From the NCBI RefSeq assembly GCF_001559865.1, contig NZ_LOHE01000032.1:1-49941 (forward strand): 49,941 bases of DNA. Reading direction: 5' to 3'. Each line of letters starts with the position of its first letter. Position 1 is the stretch's first letter. Made by a program: the position numbers and the translations under genes. Source of the stretch: Abyssisolibacter fermentans. GTDB lineage: Bacteria; Bacillota; Clostridia; Tissierellales; MCWD3. Shown here one piece after another: positions 26,512 through 35,167 of the stretch. The notes under the pieces are model-generated. The model did not search any database and was not told the DNA's origin. It was given only the letters and a program-made list of their open reading frames with translations.

Positions 26512-27390
26512 CTACACTTTCTTTGGCGCTTGTTTACCAAGTAAACCTGATGGTTTAAATATAAGAACTATAATCAATATAGCAAATGCTACTGCATCTC
26601 TATATCCTGCATTGAAATAACCTGCAGTTATTGTTTCAATAATTCCAATAGTTAAACCGCCCAACATAGCTCCTGGCAAAACACCTATTCCACCCAATAC
26701 TGCTGCTGCAAATGCTTTTAAACCTACCATAAAGCCCATTGCATAATCAACTGTTTGATAATACATTCCAACCATTGTTCCTGCCACTGATGCTAATGCT
26801 GCACCAATAAAGAATGTTAAGGTAATAATAGTATTAACATTAATTCCCATAAGTCTTGCAGCTTCCATATTTTGTGCAGTAGCTCTCATAGCTTTTCCAA
26901 CTTTTGTTTTGTTTACTAGTATTTGAAGAGCTATTAGTAGTAAAATACATATACTAAAAATTATTATTTGTAAATAAGAAATACTAGCCTCTCCTATATT
27001 AAAGCTTCCTAAATCTATTATTAGTGGAAAATTTTTAGTTTCTGATCCACATATCATCATTACTAAGTTTTGTAAAAATATAGATACACCTATTGTACTT
27101 ATAAGCGAACTAACTTTTGGAGCATTCTTTTTTCTTAATGGTTTTAATGCACATCTATCAACCATAACCCCTAATAAACCGGTTAATATTATACTAATTA
27201 CAAAAGCTAAGAAAAAATTTGCACCAAATGATGTTAAAAAAATTAATGTTAAAAATGCTCCTGTCATATAAACAGATCCATGTGAAAAGTTAACTAGCTC
27301 TAATATACCAAAAACCATTGTGTACCCTATAGCAACCAATGCATATGTACTTCCTATAGTAAGGCCATTGATTAACTGCTGTACTATCAT
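26512..27390 (-). CDS. livH: LIV-type ABC transporter permease (LivH)
   Basis: A 292-residue permease with the LivH opening GLTIGSTYALVAIGYTMVFG near residue 9, ELVNFSHGSVYMTGAF, and the EAA-type loop KAMRATAQNMEAARLMGINV near residue 170. It partners LivM. Start ATG behind GGGGGAAG. Confidence 0.93.
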   Translation of the reverse strand: MIVQQLINGLTIGSTYALVAIGYTMVFGILELVNFSHGSVYMTGAFLTLIFLTSFGANFFLAFVISIILTGLLGVMVDRCALKPLRKKNAPKVSSLISTIGVSIFLQNLVMMICGSETKNFPLIIDLGSFNIGEASISYLQIIIFSICILLLIALQILVNKTKVGKAMRATAQNMEAARLMGINVNTIITLTFFIGAALASVAGTMVGMYYQTVDYAMGFMVGLKAFAAAVLGGIGVLPGAMLGGLTIGIIETITAGYFNAGYRDAVAFAILIIVLIFKPSGLLGKQAPKKV

Positions 27391-27460
27391 CTACTTCCCC
27401 CCGTTCTTTTTATAAGGCAGTACAGCAATATGCTGCACTACCTTTGGGTATTATATGTTA

Positions 27461-28615
27461 TTATTTATATAGGGTAAACTTATTATCTTTAACTTGAAGA
27501 ATTACCATTTCTTTAATAACATCACGATTTTCATTAAATGTTGTATTTCCAGTTACACCTTCATAATTTTTTATCTTTGCAAGCTCATCTCTAAGCTTTG
27601 CTCTATCACAGCCTGATACTTTAAGAGCCTCTGCCATCATCCCTAATGAATCATATGCAAGAGCCGCAAATTGATCAGGCTCAACACCAAATTCATCTTT
27701 AAATTCTTTAATAAAATTTTGTACCATTGGTTTAGGATCTTGTGCAAAGAAGTTATTTGTCAAGTATAAGCCTTCTATTGAATCACCTGCTAATTTCAAG
27801 AATTGTTCATTATTTAATGCACTTGTTCCAAGTAATTGTACATCATAATTCATTTGTTTTATTTGTTGTGCTATCATTCCTGATTCTGAATACATAGCTG
27901 CAAGGAATACTAATTCAGGTTCAGCTTCTCTTATTTTTGTAATAGTTGGAGTAAAGTCTTTAGTTTGTCCACCTATAAATGTTTCACAAGCTACTATTTC
28001 TCCGCCTAGTTCTTCAGCTTTACTTATAAAATTATCTTTAGCTGTAATTCCCCAGTCATTGTTTATATAAATAATAGCTATTTTCTTTTTACCAAGATCG
28101 TTGATTGCAAATTCTGCTGCTATTGGTCCTTCTACTTCTTGTGTGTTTACATTTCTAAACATATATGTTCCTTGTTTTGTAAATCTTGGATGAGAAGATG
28201 TTGGTGAAAATTCAACTAGTCCAGCTTTTTGATAAACTGGAGCTGCTGCTAGACATGCACTGCTAGAGAAATGTCCTATTAAACCTACTATATCTTCATC
28301 TGATATTAACTTTTGAGCAACGTTTGTCGCTTCTTTTGCATCATTTTTATCATCTAAAACAATTAATTCAATCTTTTTACCATCAATTCCACCTGCATCA
28401 TTTATTTCTTTAGCTTTTAATGATGTTGCTCTTTGAAAAGCTTCTCCATATTGGGCGTAGTCACCAGTCATAGGTCCTGCTACTGCAATCTTAATAGTAT
28501 TAGAGGCATTGCCATTATCAGCAGTACCTTTCTTTGAATCTCCACAACCTACTAATAATAAGGAAGTTATTAACGTTACTACCAAAATCAATGTAAATAC
28601 TTTTTTTCTTTTCAT
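27461..28615 (-). CDS. livK: LIV-type ABC transporter substrate-binding lipoprotein
   Basis: This 384-residue lipoprotein captures the ligand outside the membrane. The signal peptide ends in a lipobox LLVGCGDS with Cys24. The mature part is a Leu/Ile/Val-binding-type periplasmic fold with IAVAGPMTGDYAQYGEAFQ near residue 47 and GLIGHFSSSACLAAAPVYQ near residue 112. Because the operon also encodes cysteine desulfidase and ATC-hydrolase-like proteins, the ligand may be a cysteine-related compound rather than leucine; this is inference. Confidence 0.92.
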   Translation of the reverse strand: MKRKKVFTLILVVTLITSLLLVGCGDSKKGTADNGNASNTIKIAVAGPMTGDYAQYGEAFQRATSLKAKEINDAGGIDGKKIELIVLDDKNDAKEATNVAQKLISDEDIVGLIGHFSSSACLAAAPVYQKAGLVEFSPTSSHPRFTKQGTYMFRNVNTQEVEGPIAAEFAINDLGKKKIAIIYINNDWGITAKDNFISKAEELGGEIVACETFIGGQTKDFTPTITKIREAEPELVFLAAMYSESGMIAQQIKQMNYDVQLLGTSALNNEQFLKLAGDSIEGLYLTNNFFAQDPKPMVQNFIKEFKDEFGVEPDQFAALAYDSLGMMAEALKVSGCDRAKLRDELAKIKNYEGVTGNTTFNENRDVIKEMVILQVKDNKFTLYK

Positions 28616-28637
28616 AGCTTAAATACACTCCTCTTTA

Positions 28638-29909
28638 TTATTTGCTTACCATGATATCAAGCATTACTTTATCTGCATTATTCATTCCCTCGATACCAAG
28701 CATGCATAAATTCTTAATAGTATTTTCTACATCATCATCGACAATTCCATCATGATAAGATATTTCAATATCATTAATTGCAAGCATTGCTGATTGTATA
28801 GCTGAACTAACTCCTGTTGAAACCTTTAATGCACATCCACATTTAGCACCATCACATACCATACCTGATATATCACCTATCATATTTTTTATTGAATATT
28901 TTATATTTTTTAATTCTCCTCCTAATAGATAGGTTATACCACAACTTGATCCAGTTGATGCAACTACACAACCACATAAAGCTGATAGTCTTCCTAGATA
29001 GGTTTTAATATGTATTGCTATTAAATTACTAATAGTTAAAGCTCTTATTGTTTTTTCTTCATCTGCATTTAATTTCAATGCAACTGCATAAACTGGCAAT
29101 GATACTGTTATACCTTGATTTCCACTGCCTGAATTACTCATCACTGCATGCATACATCCTGACATTCTTGCGTCTGCAGCTGCTGCAGTTAAAGCCTTTG
29201 CATAAGATTGTATATCATCACTATAAAAACCACTTTCAATCCCTTTAAGAATCGTTTTCCCAACCTGTAAACCGTAATTATTATTAAGCGCTTCGTCTGC
29301 TAAATCTTTATTCATTTTAGCTCCATCCAAAAGGAATTTTACATCTTCAATATCTACTGAAAGAGCAAAATTGTATATTTCATCTACTGTAAGTTTTAAT
29401 TTGCTATTGTCTGCTTTTACATTCTCTGGTTCTTCATCAATTTTATATATTACCTTATCATTAAATTCAACTAAAACTATATTACTATGTTGTTTTCTTA
29501 TAACTACTTTTGCATAGTTATCGTTTTCCTTAGCTATAACTTCAATATACAATTTCTCTTTTATATCTTTTAAATTAACTTTTATTTTATTATCTTTGAC
29601 CATCTTTTTAGCATCTTCTACATCTTGCTGTGTTACATCTGATAACACTTCTAATTCTTTTTCAGATTTTCCACCAATACAGCCTAATGCAGTTGCTATA
29701 TATAATCCTGTCATACCTGTACCAGGAACACCAACACCCATACCGTTTTTTAGTATATTTGCACTTACATACACTTCTACACTCTCAGGTCTATTTTTTA
29801 ATTCTTCACTAGCTTTTGCTGCTGCTAAAGCTACTGCTATGGGTTCAGTACATCCAAGTGCAGGTACTACCTCTCTTTTTAATAACTTTAGTATTTCTTG
29901 ATTAGTCAC
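28638..29909 (-). CDS. cyuA: L-cysteine desulfidase (CyuA/CdsB family)
   Basis: This iron-sulfur enzyme family breaks L-cysteine into pyruvate, ammonia and sulfide. It has EVVPALGCTEPIAVALA with Cys20 and a C-terminal cluster MVCDGAKCGCALK near residue 350, both expected cluster ligands, and SGCMHAVMSNSGSGNQG near residue 250. Translation starts at the GTG at 29909 behind GGGAGGG. The longer in-frame ATG at 30008 is excluded because it lies upstream of the sigma-54 promoter (29941-29957). It heads the operon cyuA-livKHMGF-two ATC-hydrolase-like genes. In C. difficile the homologue cdsB is likewise sigma-54 controlled. Confidence 0.9.
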   Translation of the reverse strand: MTNQEILKLLKREVVPALGCTEPIAVALAAAKASEELKNRPESVEVYVSANILKNGMGVGVPGTGMTGLYIATALGCIGGKSEKELEVLSDVTQQDVEDAKKMVKDNKIKVNLKDIKEKLYIEVIAKENDNYAKVVIRKQHSNIVLVEFNDKVIYKIDEEPENVKADNSKLKLTVDEIYNFALSVDIEDVKFLLDGAKMNKDLADEALNNNYGLQVGKTILKGIESGFYSDDIQSYAKALTAAAADARMSGCMHAVMSNSGSGNQGITVSLPVYAVALKLNADEEKTIRALTISNLIAIHIKTYLGRLSALCGCVVASTGSSCGITYLLGGELKNIKYSIKNMIGDISGMVCDGAKCGCALKVSTGVSSAIQSAMLAINDIEISYHDGIVDDDVENTIKNLCMLGIEGMNNADKVMLDIMVSK

Positions 29910-29940
29910 ATTATCCCTCCCTTCGTTGACATTATAAAAA

Positions 29941-29957
29941 GCAAGTTGTATGCCAAG
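29941..29957 (-). promoter_or_regulatory. sigma-54 promoter of the cyuA-liv operon
   Basis: CTTGGCATACAACTTGC on the minus strand has GG and GC ten bases apart and near-consensus flanks (TTGGCA, TTGCT). It lies 32 nt upstream of the GTG start of cyuA. Confidence 0.9.
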
Positions 29958-30067
29958 TAAATATGCTTTTCTAAAGTAAATCATTGATACATTAGATAAA
30001 TACTCCATTACAACTTAAATTAATATTTTTTACTCTACCTTAAAAAAGTGAGAATTTTATAAATAAA

Positions 30068-30094
30068 TAAAAAAACTAGCAAAAATGCTAGTTT
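30068..30094 (-). terminator. intrinsic terminator between the M1 peptidase gene and cyuA
   Basis: AAACTAGC/GCTAGTTT stem, 6-nt loop and a T run on the minus strand. It would insulate the sigma-54 promoter from readthrough of the peptidase gene. Confidence 0.8.
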
Positions 30095-30126
30095 AATACT
30101 CCAATTTTTTATTAATTTCTTATATA

Positions 30127-30235
30127 TTACTATCATTTTGAGAATGTATTTATTCCCATAAACATATTATAGCTATCTAATTTACTATTAAACTCTGCTA
30201 CTATCATTATGAGAACGTTTTCTTATTTTGATAGT
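30127..30235. promoter_or_regulatory. two enhancer-like palindromic sites upstream of the cyuA promoter
   Basis: TACTATCATTTTGAGAATGT at 30127-30146 recurs as TACTATCATTATGAGAACGT near 30199-30218, about 72 nt apart (close to seven helical turns). The second continues into an inverted copy, so ATCATTATGAGAACG faces CGTTTTCTTATTTTGAT as a 30-bp imperfect palindrome; the first has GAGAAT/ATTCCC. They sit 170-290 nt upstream of the sigma-54 promoter, a usual place for activator binding. The binding protein is not known. Confidence 0.55.
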
Positions 30236-30377
30236 AATTTTAAAAAATGAACTAAAATGTTTGATTCTATATTTCAGTTTGTGATTATCTCAAAATATTT
30301 TTTAAAGTCGCTCTATTGGATTGTTTTATAATGAGTAAACATTCACACCAAAAACAACATTCTAAGATTTATTTTTA

Positions 30378-31940
30378 TTAATTGTATAACCATTTATCAA
30401 CTAGTTGTTTAAATTCATGATTAGTCATTTGCTGACATAAATCTAAAAATTCGTCAGAAGTAGCATTATGAAATTTGTATTCTTTATAATATTTTTTGAG
30501 TATATTATATAAAACACTTTCTCCATAATTTTTTTCTATTTCATGTATAAATATAGCTCCTTTATTATAAACTAAACCATCATAATCTAACCAACCATTA
30601 AAATCGCTTAATGGTCTTAAAACCCTTTTATTTTTAATTCTTGACTTTGTAAAATCATATGGCTGTTTTATACTTTCATCAAAATATTTTTCTCCTGCTA
30701 CTTCTCCTAGCATTTCATCAAAGTATATCACCTCTGAATAAGTAGTTAAAGACTCATCAAGCCATGGTTCGTCAATTTCATCATTCCCTATTGCTGAATA
30801 CCACCATTGGTGCGCTGTTTCATGGACTATAACAATTTCTAAATCTCTTAATTTATTTGAATCGTATAATTTTTGACTGATAAATACTATTGCCGGATAT
30901 TCCATTCCTGTTGGAAAATTTGTAGCTACTACTGAATAAGTCTTAAATGGATATAATCCAAAAACCTTATTGAAAATTCTTATACTGTTACATGCAGTCT
31001 TGACAGCATATTCATTAGCTTCTTTATTATTTTTTAATAAATAACACTTTATCAAAATACCATCTACATATTTTTCTTTTAATAAAAATTTTCTACTTGC
31101 TACAAAGGCAAAATCTCGTCTAAAATCAGCCTTTATTTCCCAATGCATATAATTGTTTTGTACTTGTTTTTTAAGTGTATCACCTGATGATGCTACTACC
31201 ATATTTTTAGGTGTATATATGTTTACATAATAATTACTGGTATCACTGTAAAAAGGATCACCTATATTATAGTAAGGATCTAAATTCCAGCCATTATCAT
31301 CATAAACTGCTGCTATAGGGTACCAATTGCCAAAGTTATATATTTCATTATCATAGCCAAATCTACCATTACTACAAGGGATAAACACTTCATATTCTAA
31401 ATCTATAACAACAAATTCTGATTTTTTAAGTTTATTTGACAATTTTATCTTTAATATAGTATCGTCTATTCCTTGAATATAATAATTAACTTTTTTATTA
31501 TTAATGCAGATTTTTTGGAATTTTATATATCCAGCTGAAAATCCATTAGGAAAAGATTCCTCATAAGTGTTATATATACTAGGTGCAGTCCTTTTAGTTT
31601 TATAAACATTAGGATAAATATGAAAAAACAATTCACTTAAATCGATATTTTCATTATTGAAATATTTCACTTTTTGTTTGACTTTTAATTTTTTTTCTTC
31701 TTCTAGTAGATGAACATCAATATTATAACTATTTATCTTATTATAATCTAAACCATTATAATCTTTAGCTAAAATCATTGGTTTATCTTTACGAGTGTTT
31801 AGTGAAGTTGGAAGTTTGTTTTTTTCATTATTTATTCTATCTAGAATATCATTATTATTTATATTGTTATCAAAATAGGCTATTACGAGCATTAATAAAA
31901 AAAGTGTTAAAAACAGTTTTTTAGATTTTGAAAGTTTCAT
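30378..31940 (-). CDS. M1-family zinc metallopeptidase, membrane-anchored
   Basis: This 520-residue protein starts with a single hydrophobic anchor (about residues 8-22). It has the M1 substrate motif GMEYPAIVF near residue 345 in place of the classical GAMEN, the zinc motif HETAHQWW near residue 370 and the third ligand in WLDESLTTYSE 19 residues later. It probably trims peptides outside the membrane. Single gene, ATG behind CAGGTGG. Confidence 0.88.
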   Translation of the reverse strand: MKLSKSKKLFLTLFLLMLVIAYFDNNINNNDILDRINNEKNKLPTSLNTRKDKPMILAKDYNGLDYNKINSYNIDVHLLEEEKKLKVKQKVKYFNNENIDLSELFFHIYPNVYKTKRTAPSIYNTYEESFPNGFSAGYIKFQKICINNKKVNYYIQGIDDTILKIKLSNKLKKSEFVVIDLEYEVFIPCSNGRFGYDNEIYNFGNWYPIAAVYDDNGWNLDPYYNIGDPFYSDTSNYYVNIYTPKNMVVASSGDTLKKQVQNNYMHWEIKADFRRDFAFVASRKFLLKEKYVDGILIKCYLLKNNKEANEYAVKTACNSIRIFNKVFGLYPFKTYSVVATNFPTGMEYPAIVFISQKLYDSNKLRDLEIVIVHETAHQWWYSAIGNDEIDEPWLDESLTTYSEVIYFDEMLGEVAGEKYFDESIKQPYDFTKSRIKNKRVLRPLSDFNGWLDYDGLVYNKGAIFIHEIEKNYGESVLYNILKKYYKEYKFHNATSDEFLDLCQQMTNHEFKQLVDKWLYN

Positions 31941-32065
31941 ATCATACCACCTGTTTTTTTATTTTGTTACAATTTTATGGTTTCCTTTTTCTTATTTAAT
32001 ATTTATAAATAAGTTAATTAATTATACTTCTTAGAAGGTTTATAATCTCTTGTTATAAATAACAA

Positions 32066-32111
32066 AAAAATCAATCATATTTAGACTATTTTAAGTTAAA
32101 TATGATTGATT
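32066..32111 (-). terminator. intrinsic terminator of the symporter gene
   Basis: AATCAATCATATTTA pairs perfectly with TAAATATGATTGATT, followed by T on the minus strand. Confidence 0.85.
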
Positions 32112-32160
32112 CTTGTTTGGTTTTTGTTTTTTTATAAATTAGTAGATACAATTCAATCTC

Positions 32161-33564
32161 CTAAAGCTTTAATTTTTTTCTACTATCAGCAATTGAAATG
32201 GATATTAATACTAATGTTCCTGCAATAACAGCTAGAATATTTGATGGCATACTTAATATTCCACTCGTTTTTCCAACTAAGAAAAAATTTGAATACAACC
32301 CTACGATTAATGCCGTTATAATAGAATAGTATGCCCCTTTTGTAGTAGCTCTTTTCCAATATAAACCTAATATTAAAGGCATAAATACAGCGGTAGAGTA
32401 AAATAAACCCCCTAAGTAAGCTATATCTATTAAGTTATCTGAAATAAAAGATATAATAACACCACCGATTGAAATAAGAACAGTGATAATCCTTGTTACT
32501 CTTATTTTCTGCTTTTGGCTTAAATTCTTATCCTTCTTTTCTTTATATGGTATATATATGTCATTAACAAAAAGCGTAGATGCTGCTAAAATCATAGAAT
32601 CCGCTGTTGACATAGAAGCAGCAAATATAGAACCTAACGCAAGCCCAGATATTCCAACTGGTAGATAATTTTTAACAAATAGAGCATATCCTAAATTAGG
32701 ATTGTCAAGATTAGGTATTAATACTATAATACAAATTCCAATTATTGCAATGAGTAGACCATAAAATATGTACATCACTCCAGTAAAAATAAAAGAAAAT
32801 TTTGCTGTGCTTTTATCTTTTGAAGCAAATATTCTCTGAATATAATGTTGACTTGTTGCATATGAAAATAAACTAAAAAGTGTCCATGAAATTACAGTAG
32901 AAAATGAAACCTGGTCAAACCTCAAAAGGTTTTCTGGTAAAGTCGTCATAATACCTTCAACTCCACCTGATGATACTATAGCTATCGGAACAGAAATTAA
33001 TATTGAGCCAATTATAAATACAAATTGAACAATGTCTGTATTTACAACAGCTATAAACCCTCCACTTATTGTATATAACACAACAAAAGTCAAGGTTAGA
33101 AATAGTCCAACATTAATAGGTATACCAACTATACCATTTAATGCAACTGCTCCAACAGTAAATTGTGCAGCTATTTGTGCTACAGTAGCTAATATATGCA
33201 AAAAAGAACATAAATATTTTGTCTTTTTGTCATACCTTTGATCAAAGAAATCTGTGATGGTTACAAGATTTGGAAGCTTAATCTTTGCTGCAAAAAATAT
33301 TCCTAATAAAAGAAAAGCAGGAACAGCACACCAATCCCACCATACTCCAGAAAGCCCAACAGTATAGCAAAAGGCCATAGCTCCTATAAAACTACTTCCT
33401 CCAAACTCTGTTGCTGCCATACTAAACCCAGCTTTTATCTTACCAATATTCCTACCTCCAAGAGTAAAATCATTCATTGATTTTACAGACTTAGATGATC
33501 TGTAACCTATATAACCAGTAATTATGAATACTAATAATACTCCAATGATGTCTAATAATTTCAT
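32161..33564 (-). CDS. sodium:solute symporter (SSS family)
   Basis: A 467-residue protein with about 13 membrane segments. Its N-terminal MAATEFGGSSFIGAMAFCYTVG region near residue 50 and the TISGGFIAVVNTDIVQF region near residue 165 are typical of the SSS/SLC5 family, which uses sodium to import sugars, amino acids, vitamins or organic acids. The substrate cannot be read. The same strand carries the MFS transporter and gamma-lyase-like gene upstream, but a 310-nt gap separates them. Confidence 0.88.
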   Translation of the reverse strand: MKLLDIIGVLLVFIITGYIGYRSSKSVKSMNDFTLGGRNIGKIKAGFSMAATEFGGSSFIGAMAFCYTVGLSGVWWDWCAVPAFLLLGIFFAAKIKLPNLVTITDFFDQRYDKKTKYLCSFLHILATVAQIAAQFTVGAVALNGIVGIPINVGLFLTLTFVVLYTISGGFIAVVNTDIVQFVFIIGSILISVPIAIVSSGGVEGIMTTLPENLLRFDQVSFSTVISWTLFSLFSYATSQHYIQRIFASKDKSTAKFSFIFTGVMYIFYGLLIAIIGICIIVLIPNLDNPNLGYALFVKNYLPVGISGLALGSIFAASMSTADSMILAASTLFVNDIYIPYKEKKDKNLSQKQKIRVTRIITVLISIGGVIISFISDNLIDIAYLGGLFYSTAVFMPLILGLYWKRATTKGAYYSIITALIVGLYSNFFLVGKTSGILSMPSNILAVIAGTLVLISISIADSRKKLKL

Positions 33565-33874
33565 TTTTTAGCTCCTATTCTAATAGTCCTATTAATATAA
33601 ATCTTTCAAAATCCATTAAATTTGTGTTTAATATTTAACCTTGATTATTTATAGAATTATACACTTTAAGCAGAGAACCAAAATCCATAATTTTATGCAG
33701 ATTCACTTACTTACTATATTCTTTGAATAAGTTTTAATAATAATACTTAAACTTATTCTTTAATAGTGTCTACTAGCACAAATTTAAATTATCCATTCTC
33801 TGCTCAATTTATAGTGTGTTGCTTAAATTTTTCCAAATTTGTTGATTAATTACTTATAGATTTTTATATATGAT
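33565..33874. repeat. intergenic region with a partial MITE-like repeat
   Basis: From 33640 the sequence has the left end TTGATTATTTATAGAATTAT and then the core AAGCAGAGAACCAAAATCC, ATAATTTTATGCAGATTCAC (to about 33715), matching the repeat at 22716-22793. No matching right end is seen. The remainder (33716-33874) has an AAGTTT/AAACTT-rich stretch but no gene. Confidence 0.6.
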
Positions 33875-35146
33875 TTATTTTACACTACTATTAACTTGTC
33901 TATCCAGTTTACTTTTTTTATTTCGACTATATAGTATAATGCTAACCGCTAATCCAACTACTGCCATTATTAATGAAAGAGTAAAAATATAAGTATAGCC
34001 TTTACTCCCGTGTGTATCTAGCCAATTACCAGCAATATTGTAGTAAAAAGCATCTGGAACATAACCAATTAATGATATTAGTCCAACTGCTGCACCTGTA
34101 TATTTCATTGGTATTTTACTTTCTGATATTGTAGCATAACCTATACCTGTTAGACCAAATAAACCAAAAGCAAGAAGTAACATTAACGCTACTGCCAGTA
34201 TTGTATATGTTGTATTAACAGGAATAAGCATAAATGCACCCACGCAGACAGTTACTAGAGTAAATCCTACGATAAACATTTTAGATGTTGATCCACATTT
34301 GTCAGCTAGCGTACCAAAGGTTGGACCACCAATTATTTTAGTACCTGTTTGTCTTAATATTGAAACTGTACCAACCATTGCTGCTGAAAGCATAAACTCA
34401 GTTTCAAGATATGGGCTAATGTATGATAGTGATGAAAATACTGTGTAGTAACTGAATATAGCAATACCAATTAACCAAACTTCTGGCATTTTTAGTACTT
34501 TAATATAATCATGGACTGTATATTTCACATCATCACTGTCTTTAAATTTAACATCTCTTAAAGCGAAAAATGTAATGAATCCTACAATAATTGTTAAGCT
34601 TGATTGGAATATAAGAACAAATCTTAGTCCTAATTCTTCAACGGCAACCATATTAAAGATTGTTAGGGCAATAAAAGAAATAATCATACCAGAAATACCT
34701 TCAATACCATTAGCTATTCCAAAAATTTTACCTTGCATATCGTCATCACCAAGTGAACGAGTTACTTTAACTTGTGCTGCCCAGAATGTAAGGATTGTTG
34801 TCACACCCCATGCAATAAATGTAAATTGTACACCAGCGTAGCTTGGGTATGTTGACAGATAAATACCTAATGCACCAGAAGAAACGTAAGAGAATAGCAT
34901 AAGTTTCCTTGGGTCAAATTTATCTGCCATCCATCCACCTGGAAAATACATTAACAGAGCAATTTTTCCGTATAAACCAATTACATGTCCATATTGTTCA
35001 TGTGAAAGACCAAGAGCTGTTCTCATTGGGTCATAGAATACTGATTTCATATATGGTAAACCATACATTGCATACGTACCAAATGACAATACTGTGATCA
35101 TCATCAACCATTTATATTTTTTGAATAAGCTTATTTTATTATCCAT
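33875..35146 (-). CDS. MFS transporter
   Basis: A major facilitator with about 12 membrane helices (423 residues). Motif A is seen as GGWMADKFDPRKLM near residue 68, and a second related loop GTLADKCGSTSKM after helix 7. An ATG at 35164 is in frame, but the AAGGGAGA site lies inside the first codons of that frame and fits the ATG at 35146 (MDNKIS). It lies about 20 nt downstream of the gamma-lyase-like gene and probably moves its substrate or product. Confidence 0.88.
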   Translation of the reverse strand: MDNKISLFKKYKWLMMITVLSFGTYAMYGLPYMKSVFYDPMRTALGLSHEQYGHVIGLYGKIALLMYFPGGWMADKFDPRKLMLFSYVSSGALGIYLSTYPSYAGVQFTFIAWGVTTILTFWAAQVKVTRSLGDDDMQGKIFGIANGIEGISGMIISFIALTIFNMVAVEELGLRFVLIFQSSLTIIVGFITFFALRDVKFKDSDDVKYTVHDYIKVLKMPEVWLIGIAIFSYYTVFSSLSYISPYLETEFMLSAAMVGTVSILRQTGTKIIGGPTFGTLADKCGSTSKMFIVGFTLVTVCVGAFMLIPVNTTYTILAVALMLLLAFGLFGLTGIGYATISESKIPMKYTGAAVGLISLIGYVPDAFYYNIAGNWLDTHGSKGYTYIFTLSLIMAVVGLAVSIILYSRNKKSKLDRQVNSSVK

Positions 35147-35167
35147 AGACAATTCTCCCTTCAAATT

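Noticed and set aside
29910-30008. N-terminal extension of cyuA from the ATG at 30008
   Set aside because: It lies upstream of the sigma-54 promoter and has no ribosome binding site; the GTG at 29909 has both.
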